Both the position numbers and the translations under genes were made by a program. Positions 1-6,711 of a DNA stretch of 6,746 bases are shown here, piece by piece; position 1 is the first letter of the stretch, and every line of letters starts with the position of its first letter. The stretch lies in contig JBFILX010000124.1 of assembly GCA_041612035.1 (NCBI GenBank), forward strand, positions 1 through 6,746, read 5' to 3'. The notes under the pieces were generated by a model. The model was given only the letters and a program-made list of their open reading frames with translations. It ran no database searches and had not been told where the DNA came from. Source of the stretch: SZUA-320 sp041612035. Its GTDB lineage: Bacteria; Gemmatimonadota; Gemmatimonadetes; Gemmatimonadales; GWC2-71-9.

Positions 1-2139
1 CTCGACGTCGGCCATGAGGGCCCCGCCGGCCTTGCCCAGGCTCATGAACACCTCGAAGGGCTGGCCCTTGTCGTCCTCGGTGACGGTGACGTAGAGGGTG
101 CCGAGCGGGGTCTCGATCCGCCGGGTGGTGCCGCGCAGCAGCTCGGGCCGCGAGCGCTTCTGGCGCCGCTGCAGGTTCTCCGACTCGAGCTCGTGCACCA
201 GCTTGCGCAGCCGCTCGTTCTCGGCGTGCAGTTCGGCCAGCTCGCCGTGCAGGTCGGCCGCCGCCGGGGCCGCCGCCGCCGCCCCCGCCTGTACCACGGC
301 ACCCAGGTCGTCGCGGGCCTCGGCCCGGCCGGTGGTCACGGCCTGCTCCTGCACCTTCCTGGCGGTGGTCCCGGTGGAGAGCACCTGCATGTCGCGGCTG
401 CCGTCGCGGTAGACGGTCACCCCCTTGCAGCCCAGGGCGTAGGCCAGCCGGTAGATCTCCTCCACGTCACGCTCGGTGGCGGCGTTGGCGAAGTTCACCG
501 TCTTCGAGATGGCGGAGTCGTTGGCCGCCTGGAACGCGGCCTGCATCCGCACGTGGGCCTCGGGCGAGATCTCGTTGGCGGTCACGAACACCCGCTGCCA
601 CCGCTCGGGCACCTCGGGCATCCGGATGTGGCCCGCCTCCGCGATGGCCTGCATCAGGGCGTCGCTGTACCAGCCCTCCTCGCGGGCGAGGCGCACGAAG
701 TCCTCGTTCACGTCGGGCATCAGCACGCCGGCCTGGTTCCGCATGAAGGCCACGGCGAAGAGCGGCTCGATCCCCGAGCTGCAGCCCGCGATGATCGATA
801 TGGTGCCGGTGGGCGCCACCGTGGTGACGTTGCAGTTGCGGAGCCGGCGCATCGGGCGCACCCGGTCGCCCGCGGCGTCCCGGGCGCAGGTGGCGTCGGG
901 CCCCCAGATGCTCCGCTCCCACTCGGGGAAGACCCCCCGGATCTCGGCCAGCCGCTCCGATTCGTTCTTGGCCTCGTCGTCCACGAACTTCTGGATCCGG
1001 GTCCCCAGCTCCACCGCCTCCGGGCTGTCGTAGGGGATGCCCAGCCGGATGAACAGGTCGGCCAGCCCCATCACCCCGAGCCCGATGCGGCGGATCCGCT
1101 TGGCCAGATCGGTGATCTCCGGCAGCGGGTAGTGGTTGGCGTCGATCACGTTCTCCAGGAAGTGGGTGCAGAGGTGCACCACCCGCCGGAGATGGGCCCA
1201 GTCGATCTGCCCGTTGACCACGAACTCGCCCAGGTTGATCGAGCCCAGGTTGCAGACGTCGTAGGGGAGCAGCGGCTGTTCGCCGCAGGGGTTGGTGGCC
1301 TCGTAGCTCCCCAGGTGCGGCACCGGGTTGTAGTGGTTGGCCCGGTCGATGAAGAACACCCCCGGCTCGCCGGTGCGCCAGGCGCCGGCGATGATCTTCT
1401 GCCAGACCTCGCGCGCACGGAGCCGCCCCGCGACCCGGCGGGTGGCCGGGTGGATCAGGTCGTACTCGCCGTCGGTCTCCACCGCCTGCATGAACGCGTC
1501 GGTGACCGCCACCGAGATGTTGAAGTTGGTGATCTTGGTGGTGTCGTCCTTGCAGGCGATGAAGTCGAGGATGTCGGGGTGGTCCACCCGCAGAATCCCC
1601 ATGTTGGCGCCGCGCCGGGTGCCCCCCTGCTTGACCACGTCGGTGGACGCGTCGTAGAGCGACATGAAGGAGACCGGCCCGGAGGCCACGCCCATGGTGC
1701 TCCGCACGATGTCGTTCTTGGGCCGCAGGCTGCTGAAGCCGAACCCGGTCCCGCCTCCCGACTGGTGCACCAGGGCCATGGCCCGGAGGGTGTCGTAGAT
1801 GCCGCTCCGGCCGTTGGAGAGGGTGTCCTCCACCGGCAGGACGAAGCAGGCCGAGAGCTGGCCCAGGGGCCGGCCCGCGTTCATCAGGGTGGGCGAGTTG
1901 GGCATGAACAGCCGCCGCCCCATCACGTCGTAGAACGCCTCGGCCAGCGCCTCGACCGCCCCCTCCGACGCCCCGTAGCTCCGGTCGGGCTCGGCGATGG
2001 TCCGCGCCACACGCCAGAACAGATCGGTGGCCTGCTCCGCCGGCTGGCCCTGCTCGTCCTTGATGAGGTACCGCTTCTCGAGGACGGTCATGGCGTTGGG
2101 GGACAGGCGCAACGGGCTGCGCGGCGCGGCAGCGGCCAT
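1..2139 (-). CDS. nrdJ: Adenosylcobalamin-dependent (class II) ribonucleotide reductase, C-terminus cut by window edge
   Basis: Cytoplasmic enzyme that reduces ribonucleotides to deoxyribonucleotides using a B12-generated thiyl radical. The frame stays open for 713 codons from ATG at 2139 to base 1. Seen: the catalytic NPCGE motif with N283, C285 and E287; a redox cysteine pair at C98 (SACFVLP) and C296 (DVCNLGS); the APTGTISII phosphate-binding stretch from A442; and CKGVTVYRDGS from C571. The C98/C285/C296 spacing nearly matches the Thermotoga maritima NrdJ cysteines as I recall them. Residues about 675-713 (TPLGTLYVTVTEDDKG onward) resemble a TSCPD domain. The N-terminus goes almost directly into LSPNAMTVLEKRYL, so there is no N-terminal ATP-cone. 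An Ala-rich linker (about 615-628) and a leucine-zipper-like segment (630-656) precede TSCPD. The usual C-terminal cysteine-rich tail would lie beyond the edge. ATG 2139 was chosen over M17 because of the strong AAGGAG upstream. Family identity is very secure. Confidence 0.96.
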   Translation of the reverse strand, partial: MAAAAPRSPLRLSPNAMTVLEKRYLIKDEQGQPAEQATDLFWRVARTIAEPDRSYGASEGAVEALAEAFYDVMGRRLFMPNSPTLMNAGRPLGQLSACFVLPVEDTLSNGRSGIYDTLRAMALVHQSGGGTGFGFSSLRPKNDIVRSTMGVASGPVSFMSLYDASTDVVKQGGTRRGANMGILRVDHPDILDFIACKDDTTKITNFNISVAVTDAFMQAVETDGEYDLIHPATRRVAGRLRAREVWQKIIAGAWRTGEPGVFFIDRANHYNPVPHLGSYEATNPCGEQPLLPYDVCNLGSINLGEFVVNGQIDWAHLRRVVHLCTHFLENVIDANHYPLPEITDLAKRIRRIGLGVMGLADLFIRLGIPYDSPEAVELGTRIQKFVDDEAKNESERLAEIRGVFPEWERSIWGPDATCARDAAGDRVRPMRRLRNCNVTTVAPTGTISIIAGCSSGIEPLFAVAFMRNQAGVLMPDVNEDFVRLAREEGWYSDALMQAIAEAGHIRMPEVPERWQRVFVTANEISPEAHVRMQAAFQAANDSAISKTVNFANAATERDVEEIYRLAYALGCKGVTVYRDGSRDMQVLSTGTTARKVQEQAVTTGRAEARDDLGAVVQAGAAAAAPAAADLHGELAELHAENERLRKLVHELESENLQRRQKRSRPELLRGTTRRIETPLGTLYVTVTEDDKGQPFEVFMSLGKAGGALMADVE

Positions 2140-2146
2140 GGGACGA

Positions 2147-2152
2147 CTCCTT
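2147..2152 (-). promoter_or_regulatory. Ribosome binding site of nrdJ
   Basis: The minus strand reads AAGGAG, a strong Shine-Dalgarno match, seven bases before the ATG at 2139. It fixes the start at 2139 rather than at the in-frame ATG at 2091 (M17). Confidence 0.85.
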
Positions 2153-2251
2153 GCCAGTTCGGGGCGAGGTGATTGTCAGCGAGAACCGACCCGTCGCGCG
2201 GAACCCGGGGGACCGACAGGGTCGGGCCGGCGTCTCGTGCGGGGGAGGGTG

Positions 2252-2281
2252 AAGCTAGGCAGACGACCCACCCGCGGGCAA
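2252..2281 (-). promoter_or_regulatory. Weak candidate sigma-70-type promoter for nrdJ
   Basis: The minus strand carries TTGCCC (2281-2276) and TAGCTT (2257-2252) separated by 18 bases, about 110 bases upstream of the nrdJ ATG. Matches to the consensus are partial (4 of 6 and 3 of 6). Such pairs occur by chance, so this is only the best candidate I could see in the leader. Confidence 0.2.
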
Positions 2282-2287
2282 TACGGC

Positions 2288-2315
2288 GGCGAGCGCACGC
2301 ATGACGCGCCGCGCC
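2288..2315 (-). other. Imperfect GC-rich hairpin in the nrdJ leader
   Basis: On the minus strand, GGCG pairs with CGCC and an inner GCGC pairs with GCGC around a 9-base loop, with a 2-base versus 1-base bulge between the two stems. It would lie upstream of the candidate promoter, so it matters only if transcription starts further upstream. In DNA this GC-rich, such structures can arise by chance. Confidence 0.25.
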
Positions 2316-2350
2316 GGTTTGCACATCACAAATCTGCTCTGGGGAAGGGG

Positions 2351-2368
2351 CCCGGTCCAGTGACCGGG
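2351..2368 (-). terminator. Perfect 7-bp hairpin after the GWxTD gene; possible terminator
   Basis: CCCGGTC and GACCGGG form a perfect inverted repeat with a 4-base loop, starting 30 bases past the TAG stop of the GWxTD gene in the direction of transcription. It is not followed by a T-tract, so it is not a classic intrinsic terminator. It may pause polymerase or protect the 3' end of the operon mRNA. Its placement between the amidase-GWxTD pair and nrdJ fits a transcription boundary. Confidence 0.4.
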
Positions 2369-2398
2369 ATCACGGCGGGGGCCGCGGGTTGCCGATCG

Positions 2399-4612
2399 CT
2401 AACGCGCGACCGCGAACTCCCGCCAGCGGCGCACCAGGGTGCCGTCGCCCCCGCGCACCGTCAGCTCGAGCCGGTAGATGCCGGGCTTGAGCCGGCGCAC
2501 CTGCAGGTCGTGCCGCATGACCTCGGCGTCGGTCGCCATCACCTGGCGCCAGCTCTCGCTGTAGGCCACGCCCGGCTCGTCGTCGGTCCGGATGACGGTG
2601 ATCTGGCAGGTGACCTCCGCCCCGGCCCGGCCCAGCACCTCGTACGCCAGCCCCACGCGCTGCTCGCGGTCCACGGCCCCCACCGGATCGAGGGCGACGG
2701 GGGTGCCGGCCACCGGCACCGCCCAGGGACCGCCCACCGCGCCGATCGTGAGATCGCTCACCGACCACGCGCCGGCCGCGGGAGACCCCACCTCGAGTGA
2801 CCGCGACGGGAGCAGCGCCCCGCCGCCCTCGCCGTCCTCGACCGCCACCCGGACCCGCAGCCGGCCCTCGGGGACCGGGAGCGACACGACGCCGGCCAGC
2901 CAGCGCTCCCCGCGGTAGGTCACCGCCACCGGCCGGACCACCGTGTCGGCCGAGGCCGCCTTGCGCCCCTCGGGGTCGAGCGCCACCAGCCGGAGCCGCA
3001 GCGGGAAGGCGATCCCCTCCCCCAGCCAGACCGAGCCCAGGGTCGGGAAGGAGACCCCCACCGCCAGGTGGGCCAGGGCACGGCCCGACTCGCCCGGCTC
3101 CCGACCCACCACGGCCAGGTCGGTCGTCGCGGTCAGCCGTCGGGCGTAGGGGGGACGGTGGCTGTCGGTGGACAGCGCGCGGGTCAGGCTCGCCCGGCTC
3201 ATCGCCCGTTCCGCCACCCGCAGCTCGCGCTCCCCGCCGGCGGAGCGGACCCGGTCGCCGCGGTAGAGGGGCGAGAGCCCCGCCCGGCTGCGGAGCAGCA
3301 GCTCCTCCTCGCGGTCCACGGTCAGGGTCACCTGCGGTTCGACCCCCGCCCCGCCCCGCGCATCCAGGTCGAACAGGCTCTCCACCAGGTGGTAGTCGTC
3401 GGGGCCATGCCGGGCCTGGAAATGCAGCACCAGATCGCCGTCCGCGCGGACGTAGCGCCACGACTCGTTCGGCTCGTAGCCCAGCGTGTTCAGCTCCGCC
3501 CGGTCGTCGGGCTCGCCGTGCCGGACGTAGACCCGGCCCCGGTCGTCCACCTGCTCGTGCGGGGCCACCGTGGCGATGACGTCGCGCGATCGCACGGGCA
3601 GGTAGCGGGGAAAACGCTGCCGGGCCTCGTACAGCCGCCGGTAGTGTTCCCGCAGGCGGGTGCCTTCGGCGAGGAACTCCGCCTCGTCCCGCGCGGACCA
3701 GAACCGTCGCAGGAACTCGGCCCGGGCCGGCCCGCGCCGCTCGTCGAAGGCACGGAGTTCCTGCTCGGAGGCGATGGTCGCGAGGTCGGCGCGGAAGCCC
3801 AGGACGGCGGAGCGGTCGTCGAGGGCCGCGGCCTCGAAGTAGGGCACGGTCCCGTCCGCCTGACCCAGCATGAGCCGGGTGCGGGCGATCTCGAGCAGCG
3901 CCACGCTCCGGTTTCGTCCGGGGGCCACCAGGAGCGCCTCGAAGGCCCGGAGTGCCGCCGAGGGCTCGCCGAACTCGCGCTCCAGCTGGCCGTGGGCCTG
4001 GAGCACGCCCGGGTCGCGGGGGAGCCGGACCGCCGCCCGGCGCAGTCCCTCGAGCGCCAGGTGGCTGCGGGCGGCCTGCCGCGCCAGGCGACCGAAGTGG
4101 GCCTCGTCCACCAGCCGCGGGGCGAAGCCGGGGTCGGCCGCCACGGCGCCCGCGAAGGCATCGGCCGCGCGCTCGAAGGCGCTGCCGGGATTGAGCCCCG
4201 CCCGGGCCGCCAGGCCCGTGGCCCGCCGACTCAGTCCCAGCTCCGCCAGGCCGAGCCCGTACCAGCCGTAGGGCCAGCCGGGCCGCAGCCGGGTCACGGT
4301 CTGGAACTCCATCGCGGCGTCCTCGAACCAGCGCGCGGAGACGACCTCCCCCAGCCGCATCGCCACGAAGCCCAGCCGCAGCCGCTCCCAGGCATCGGTC
4401 CGGTCCCGCCGGACGGTGCGCATGAGGCCGGTCTCCAGGCGCGCGAGGGCGGTCGAGTCGGCGGCGTGGTCGAGCGAGTCGCGGAACGCCTCGAGGACCG
4501 TCCGCTGGCCCGAGGTCTGGGCCTGCACCGGTGCGGGCGGTGCCAGGACGAGGGCCGCGAAGGCCCCCACCCCACCCCACCGGAGGCCGCGAGCGAAGGG
4601 GATGCTCATCAT
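2399..4612 (-). CDS. Secreted TPR-like / GWxTD-domain protein of unknown function
   Basis: About 737 residues. The frame stays open well upstream of the start, but ATG 4612 (MMSIPFARG; the second ATG at 4609 is also possible) gives a clear signal peptide: R8 and R11, a hydrophobic core (about 13-24) and a likely cleavage after VQA at A31. Residues about 40-290 are helix-rich with TPR-like repeats (for example WPYGWYGLGLAELGLS). Residues about 290-385 match the GWxTD domain: FLRRFWSARD (W305, R308, D309), REHYRRLYEARQRF, then DDRGRVYVRHGEPDD (H365, G366, P368) and NESWRYV. The name-giving GWxTD residues are not kept: the aligned segment reads EQVDD. The C-terminal half is beta-rich and ends in LKPGIYRLELTV, typical of the Ig-like tail in this family. 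It starts 29 bases after the amidase stop and is probably co-transcribed. The only upstream purine run is a distant AGGA (4625-4628). The family has no established function; an envelope role is inferred from the signal peptide and neighbour. Confidence 0.9.
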   Translation of the reverse strand: MMSIPFARGLRWGGVGAFAALVLAPPAPVQAQTSGQRTVLEAFRDSLDHAADSTALARLETGLMRTVRRDRTDAWERLRLGFVAMRLGEVVSARWFEDAAMEFQTVTRLRPGWPYGWYGLGLAELGLSRRATGLAARAGLNPGSAFERAADAFAGAVAADPGFAPRLVDEAHFGRLARQAARSHLALEGLRRAAVRLPRDPGVLQAHGQLEREFGEPSAALRAFEALLVAPGRNRSVALLEIARTRLMLGQADGTVPYFEAAALDDRSAVLGFRADLATIASEQELRAFDERRGPARAEFLRRFWSARDEAEFLAEGTRLREHYRRLYEARQRFPRYLPVRSRDVIATVAPHEQVDDRGRVYVRHGEPDDRAELNTLGYEPNESWRYVRADGDLVLHFQARHGPDDYHLVESLFDLDARGGAGVEPQVTLTVDREEELLLRSRAGLSPLYRGDRVRSAGGERELRVAERAMSRASLTRALSTDSHRPPYARRLTATTDLAVVGREPGESGRALAHLAVGVSFPTLGSVWLGEGIAFPLRLRLVALDPEGRKAASADTVVRPVAVTYRGERWLAGVVSLPVPEGRLRVRVAVEDGEGGGALLPSRSLEVGSPAAGAWSVSDLTIGAVGGPWAVPVAGTPVALDPVGAVDREQRVGLAYEVLGRAGAEVTCQITVIRTDDEPGVAYSESWRQVMATDAEVMRHDLQVRRLKPGIYRLELTVRGGDGTLVRRWREFAVAR

Positions 4613-4641
4613 GGAAGTGGACGTTCCTGGGCGTTCCACCC

Positions 4642-6630
4642 TCACAGCCCCCCCTCCCTTCCGGCCGGGCCCCGCGCCACCTCCCGCAGGAACGCCTGGA
4701 TCCCCTCGAACACCGCCTCGGCGTAGGCGCGCCGGCCCGGGGGCGAGGCCAGCGCCGCCTCGTGTTCGGGGAGCATCATGAACATCCCCTCGGTGAGGAT
4801 GGAGGGCATCCAGGTCCCGCGGACCAGCGCCAGGTCGCCCCGCGCCACGCCCAGGTCGCGCAGGCCCGTCCGGCGGACCAGCGCCGCCTGCACCGCGCGC
4901 GCCAGCGACAGGCTGCGCGGGTGGAAGTAGAAGACGCTGCTCCCGCTGTTGCCGAACGGGTTCACGCCGTCGGGCAGCGCGTTGTTGTGGATCGAGACGA
5001 GCAGGTCGGCGTCGAGCGTGTCGGCCAGTCGTACCCGGGGCCACAGCTCGAGCGACTCGCCCGGCCCCCGGGTGAGGACCACGACGGCGCCCGCGCGCGC
5101 GAGCAGCGCCTGCAGCTCCTCCGCGATCCCGTAGTTGGCCTCCGCCTCGGTGAGCCCGCCGGGCCCGGTGGCCCCCCCCGGCGGGTGGCCGGGGTCCACC
5201 ACGATCAGGCGCCCGCGGAGGGGACGGCTCTCGTCCACGTCGGGGGCGGCCCGCAGGTCGATCAGCAGGTCGGAGCGCTCCCAGCGCACCCGGTATCCCC
5301 AGAGCGGCCTGGCCAGCGCGAGACGGAACTCCGCTTCGTCGCGCGACGCCTGGCGCCAGGTGACCGGACGCAGCAGCCCGGGGGTCTCGCCGTAGCGGAT
5401 CCAGTTCGGGTCGGCGGCGGCGCCATACAGGGTCAGGACGAGACCGTCCTCGTCCTCGTCCACCCGGTAGGGGATCACCGCGGAGACGGGGATCCGGACC
5501 TGCACCCGCCCGGGGCGGGCGGTGGCCGTGAGCGAGCCCACCACCGCCCGCCCGGCCGCGGCGCCCGGACCGAGCCCCACCGCCTCCGCCGCCGCGACCC
5601 AGGCCTCGTTCCGCTCGGAGAGGCGGAGCCGGAGGTCGCCGTTCACGCGGCCCGCCACCGCGGCACGGGTCCCGTTCGGAAAGAACCAGTGGTAGGTCCC
5701 GCCGGGCAGCGCCCGCCCCACCGTGATGCCGTCAGTGCGCCCGGTGCGCTCCCGGTCGTCGTCGAGCAGGGCGGCGGGCGGCGGGTCGGAAAGGAGGGTG
5801 ACCCACAGCGGCCAGCGGACCCGGACGGTGTCGCCCCCCAGCACCGCCTCCAGCGTGGCCTCCGGGGTCGCGGGGTCGCGCGGCGAGCCGAACGGCGAGC
5901 CCAGGTCGGGCCCCAGGCGCATCCCGCGGAGGGCGCCCGCGTACCGATCGCGCCGCGGCGGACGCGCCAGGTTGGCCGTGTCGCGGTCGAAGGCGCGGAG
6001 CCCTTCGTCCACCGGCCCCCAGTCGGGCACGGCCGACAGGGGGACCACCCCGCCGCCGGGGAGGAGCAGGCGCACCGAGGCGCCCTCGGTGGCCCGCACC
6101 GCGATCGGGAGCGGCTCGTCGGGCGGCCACCAGACGAGGCCCCGAGGGGTGAACGAGGTGGTGTCCACCCAGAGCCGGCCCCGCGGAGTGAAACGGGGCG
6201 CGCGCTGCACCTCGTGGGTCGCCCGGATCAGTTCCTCGCCCCGCCGCGCCTCCAGCTCGAACCGCATCGCGGGGCCCTCGGGGAACCGGACCCAGGCGAG
6301 CCAGGTGCCGTTGGGCCAGACCCGGACCGGCTGCCCGTTGATGGCCAGCGACGCCCGCCCGCTCCCCACGGAGCCGAAGAGGAAGCTGGAATCGCGCACC
6401 GACACCACCGCTCGCGCCGGCGGATAGACCACCCGGATCGCGAGGGGACCGTCCACCGCCGGCACCGGGGGCAGGCGGGAGGGCTCCACTTCGAGGGCCG
6501 GGGGCAGCGGGCGGGCGGGCTCGAGGCCGGGGATCGGCTCGGGCGCGGGTCGCTCGGCCGGCGGTGCGGCCGAACGGGCGCAGGCAATGGCCAGGACGGT
6601 GACGCAGGAGAGGGTCGCGGCGGCGCGCAT
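4642..6630 (-). CDS. Exported N-acetylmuramoyl-L-alanine amidase (Amidase_3) with a long beta-rich N-terminus
   Basis: About 662 residues; it cleaves the amide bond between N-acetylmuramic acid and the stem peptide of peptidoglycan. The catalytic domain is about residues 472-655. Visible zinc ligands are H482 (VVDPGHPPGG), E495 (GLTEAEANY) and H548 (LVSIHNNA); the catalytic glutamate is E614 (PSILTEGMF). The N-terminus (MRAAATLSCVTVLAIAC) is a signal sequence with a lipobox-compatible LAIAC, so it is probably a lipoprotein, followed by a Pro-rich linker (about 20-65). Next come beta-rich segments: one around SSFLFGSVGSGRASLAING with VWPNGTW (N107), an SH3-like stretch (GRVNGDLRLRLSERNEAWV, W344), and a region (about 365-463) in the place where AMIN-type targeting domains sit in other amidases. 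Typical Amidase_3 enzymes are shorter. ATG 6630 was preferred over TTG 6639 because the TTG lies inside a possible -10 element. It is the first gene of a probable operon with the GWxTD gene. Function is secure; the N-terminal domain labels are tentative. Confidence 0.93.
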   Translation of the reverse strand: MRAAATLSCVTVLAIACARSAAPPAERPAPEPIPGLEPARPLPPALEVEPSRLPPVPAVDGPLAIRVVYPPARAVVSVRDSSFLFGSVGSGRASLAINGQPVRVWPNGTWLAWVRFPEGPAMRFELEARRGEELIRATHEVQRAPRFTPRGRLWVDTTSFTPRGLVWWPPDEPLPIAVRATEGASVRLLLPGGGVVPLSAVPDWGPVDEGLRAFDRDTANLARPPRRDRYAGALRGMRLGPDLGSPFGSPRDPATPEATLEAVLGGDTVRVRWPLWVTLLSDPPPAALLDDDRERTGRTDGITVGRALPGGTYHWFFPNGTRAAVAGRVNGDLRLRLSERNEAWVAAAEAVGLGPGAAAGRAVVGSLTATARPGRVQVRIPVSAVIPYRVDEDEDGLVLTLYGAAADPNWIRYGETPGLLRPVTWRQASRDEAEFRLALARPLWGYRVRWERSDLLIDLRAAPDVDESRPLRGRLIVVDPGHPPGGATGPGGLTEAEANYGIAEELQALLARAGAVVVLTRGPGESLELWPRVRLADTLDADLLVSIHNNALPDGVNPFGNSGSSVFYFHPRSLSLARAVQAALVRRTGLRDLGVARGDLALVRGTWMPSILTEGMFMMLPEHEAALASPPGRRAYAEAVFEGIQAFLREVARGPAGREGGL

Positions 6631-6637
6631 CGCGAGC

Positions 6638-6643
6638 AAGCTA
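6638..6643 (-). promoter_or_regulatory. Possible -10 element of the amidase operon
   Basis: The minus strand reads TAGCTT, which fits the loose TANNNT pattern, seven bases before the amidase ATG at 6630. That spacing would give a nearly leaderless transcript. No Shine-Dalgarno sequence is visible before this ATG, which agrees with the idea, but no convincing -35 hexamer is seen. Weak evidence. Confidence 0.3.
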
Positions 6644-6674
6644 CCATCGCGGGCCGGGGGGGCGGCAGTTTTCG

Positions 6675-6703
6675 TTGACCGCCCTCCTCCACATTCCTAC
6701 AAT
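6675..6703 (+). promoter_or_regulatory. Near-consensus sigma-70-type promoter facing right
   Basis: TTGACC (6675-6680) and TACAAT (6698-6703) are separated by exactly 17 bases, matching 5 of 6 consensus positions in each hexamer. It is one of the few AT-richer patches in the window. The -10 ends 8 bases before the ATG at 6712, so transcription would start at or just before that codon. Confidence 0.75.
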
Positions 6704-6711
6704 TCGGCCAG

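Larger units (their letters stand above)
2140..2398 (-). other. Non-coding region between the GWxTD gene and nrdJ; probable nrdJ leader
   Basis: About 260 bases with no convincing gene. Read on the minus strand it holds, in order: a 7-bp hairpin just after the GWxTD stop; a locally AT-richer patch (about 2317-2340); an imperfect GC-rich hairpin (2288-2315); a weak promoter-like pair (2252-2281); and the nrdJ Shine-Dalgarno. I looked for an NrdR box and for the full conserved core of a cobalamin riboswitch, the two usual controls of B12-dependent reductase genes, and could not identify either by eye. An ORF across this region and into nrdJ (2088-2324, minus) is out of frame with nrdJ and looks like a GC-rich shadow. 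Confidence 0.6.

Noticed and set aside
256..288. GCC-type trinucleotide repeat as a variable microsatellite
   Set aside because: It encodes an Ala-rich linker with mixed interruptions and is normal for GC-rich coding DNA. No sign of instability from one sequence.
193..2172. Long plus-strand open frame (659 residues) opposite nrdJ
   Set aside because: Rich in His, Gly, Arg and Pro with no recognisable domain. It mirrors the strongly conserved NrdJ frame on the other strand and is a GC-rich shadow.
2255..2302. 15-residue leader peptide (MRALAAVLPAGGSSA) upstream of nrdJ
   Set aside because: No ribosome binding site, no run of regulatory codons, and no clear attenuator downstream. Probably chance.
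2317..2335. TGTGA half-site in the AT-richer patch as a CRP/FNR-type operator
   Set aside because: Only one half-site matches; the second half of the palindrome is absent.
2351..2368. Hairpin loop containing CACTGG read as part of a cobalamin riboswitch B12 box
   Set aside because: Only a few bases resemble the conserved box. The rest of the riboswitch core was not found, and the element sits directly after the GWxTD stop.
2370..4580. Minus-strand open frame (736 residues) in another frame of the GWxTD gene
   Set aside because: Very Gly-, Arg- and Pro-rich with no motif. The overlapping frame has a signal peptide and GWxTD-family motifs.
3068..4726. Plus-strand open frame (552 residues) opposite the GWxTD gene
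   Set aside because: Same shadow composition, and it runs across the boundary between two real genes.
4613..5044. Upstream extension of the GWxTD frame to a start at 5044
   Set aside because: It would overlap the amidase catalytic domain by about 400 bases and bury the clear signal peptide. The start at 4612 or 4609 is far better.
4531..6678. Long plus-strand open frame (715 residues) opposite the amidase
   Set aside because: Low-complexity composition without motifs. The minus frame has intact Amidase_3 catalytic residues, so this one is a shadow.
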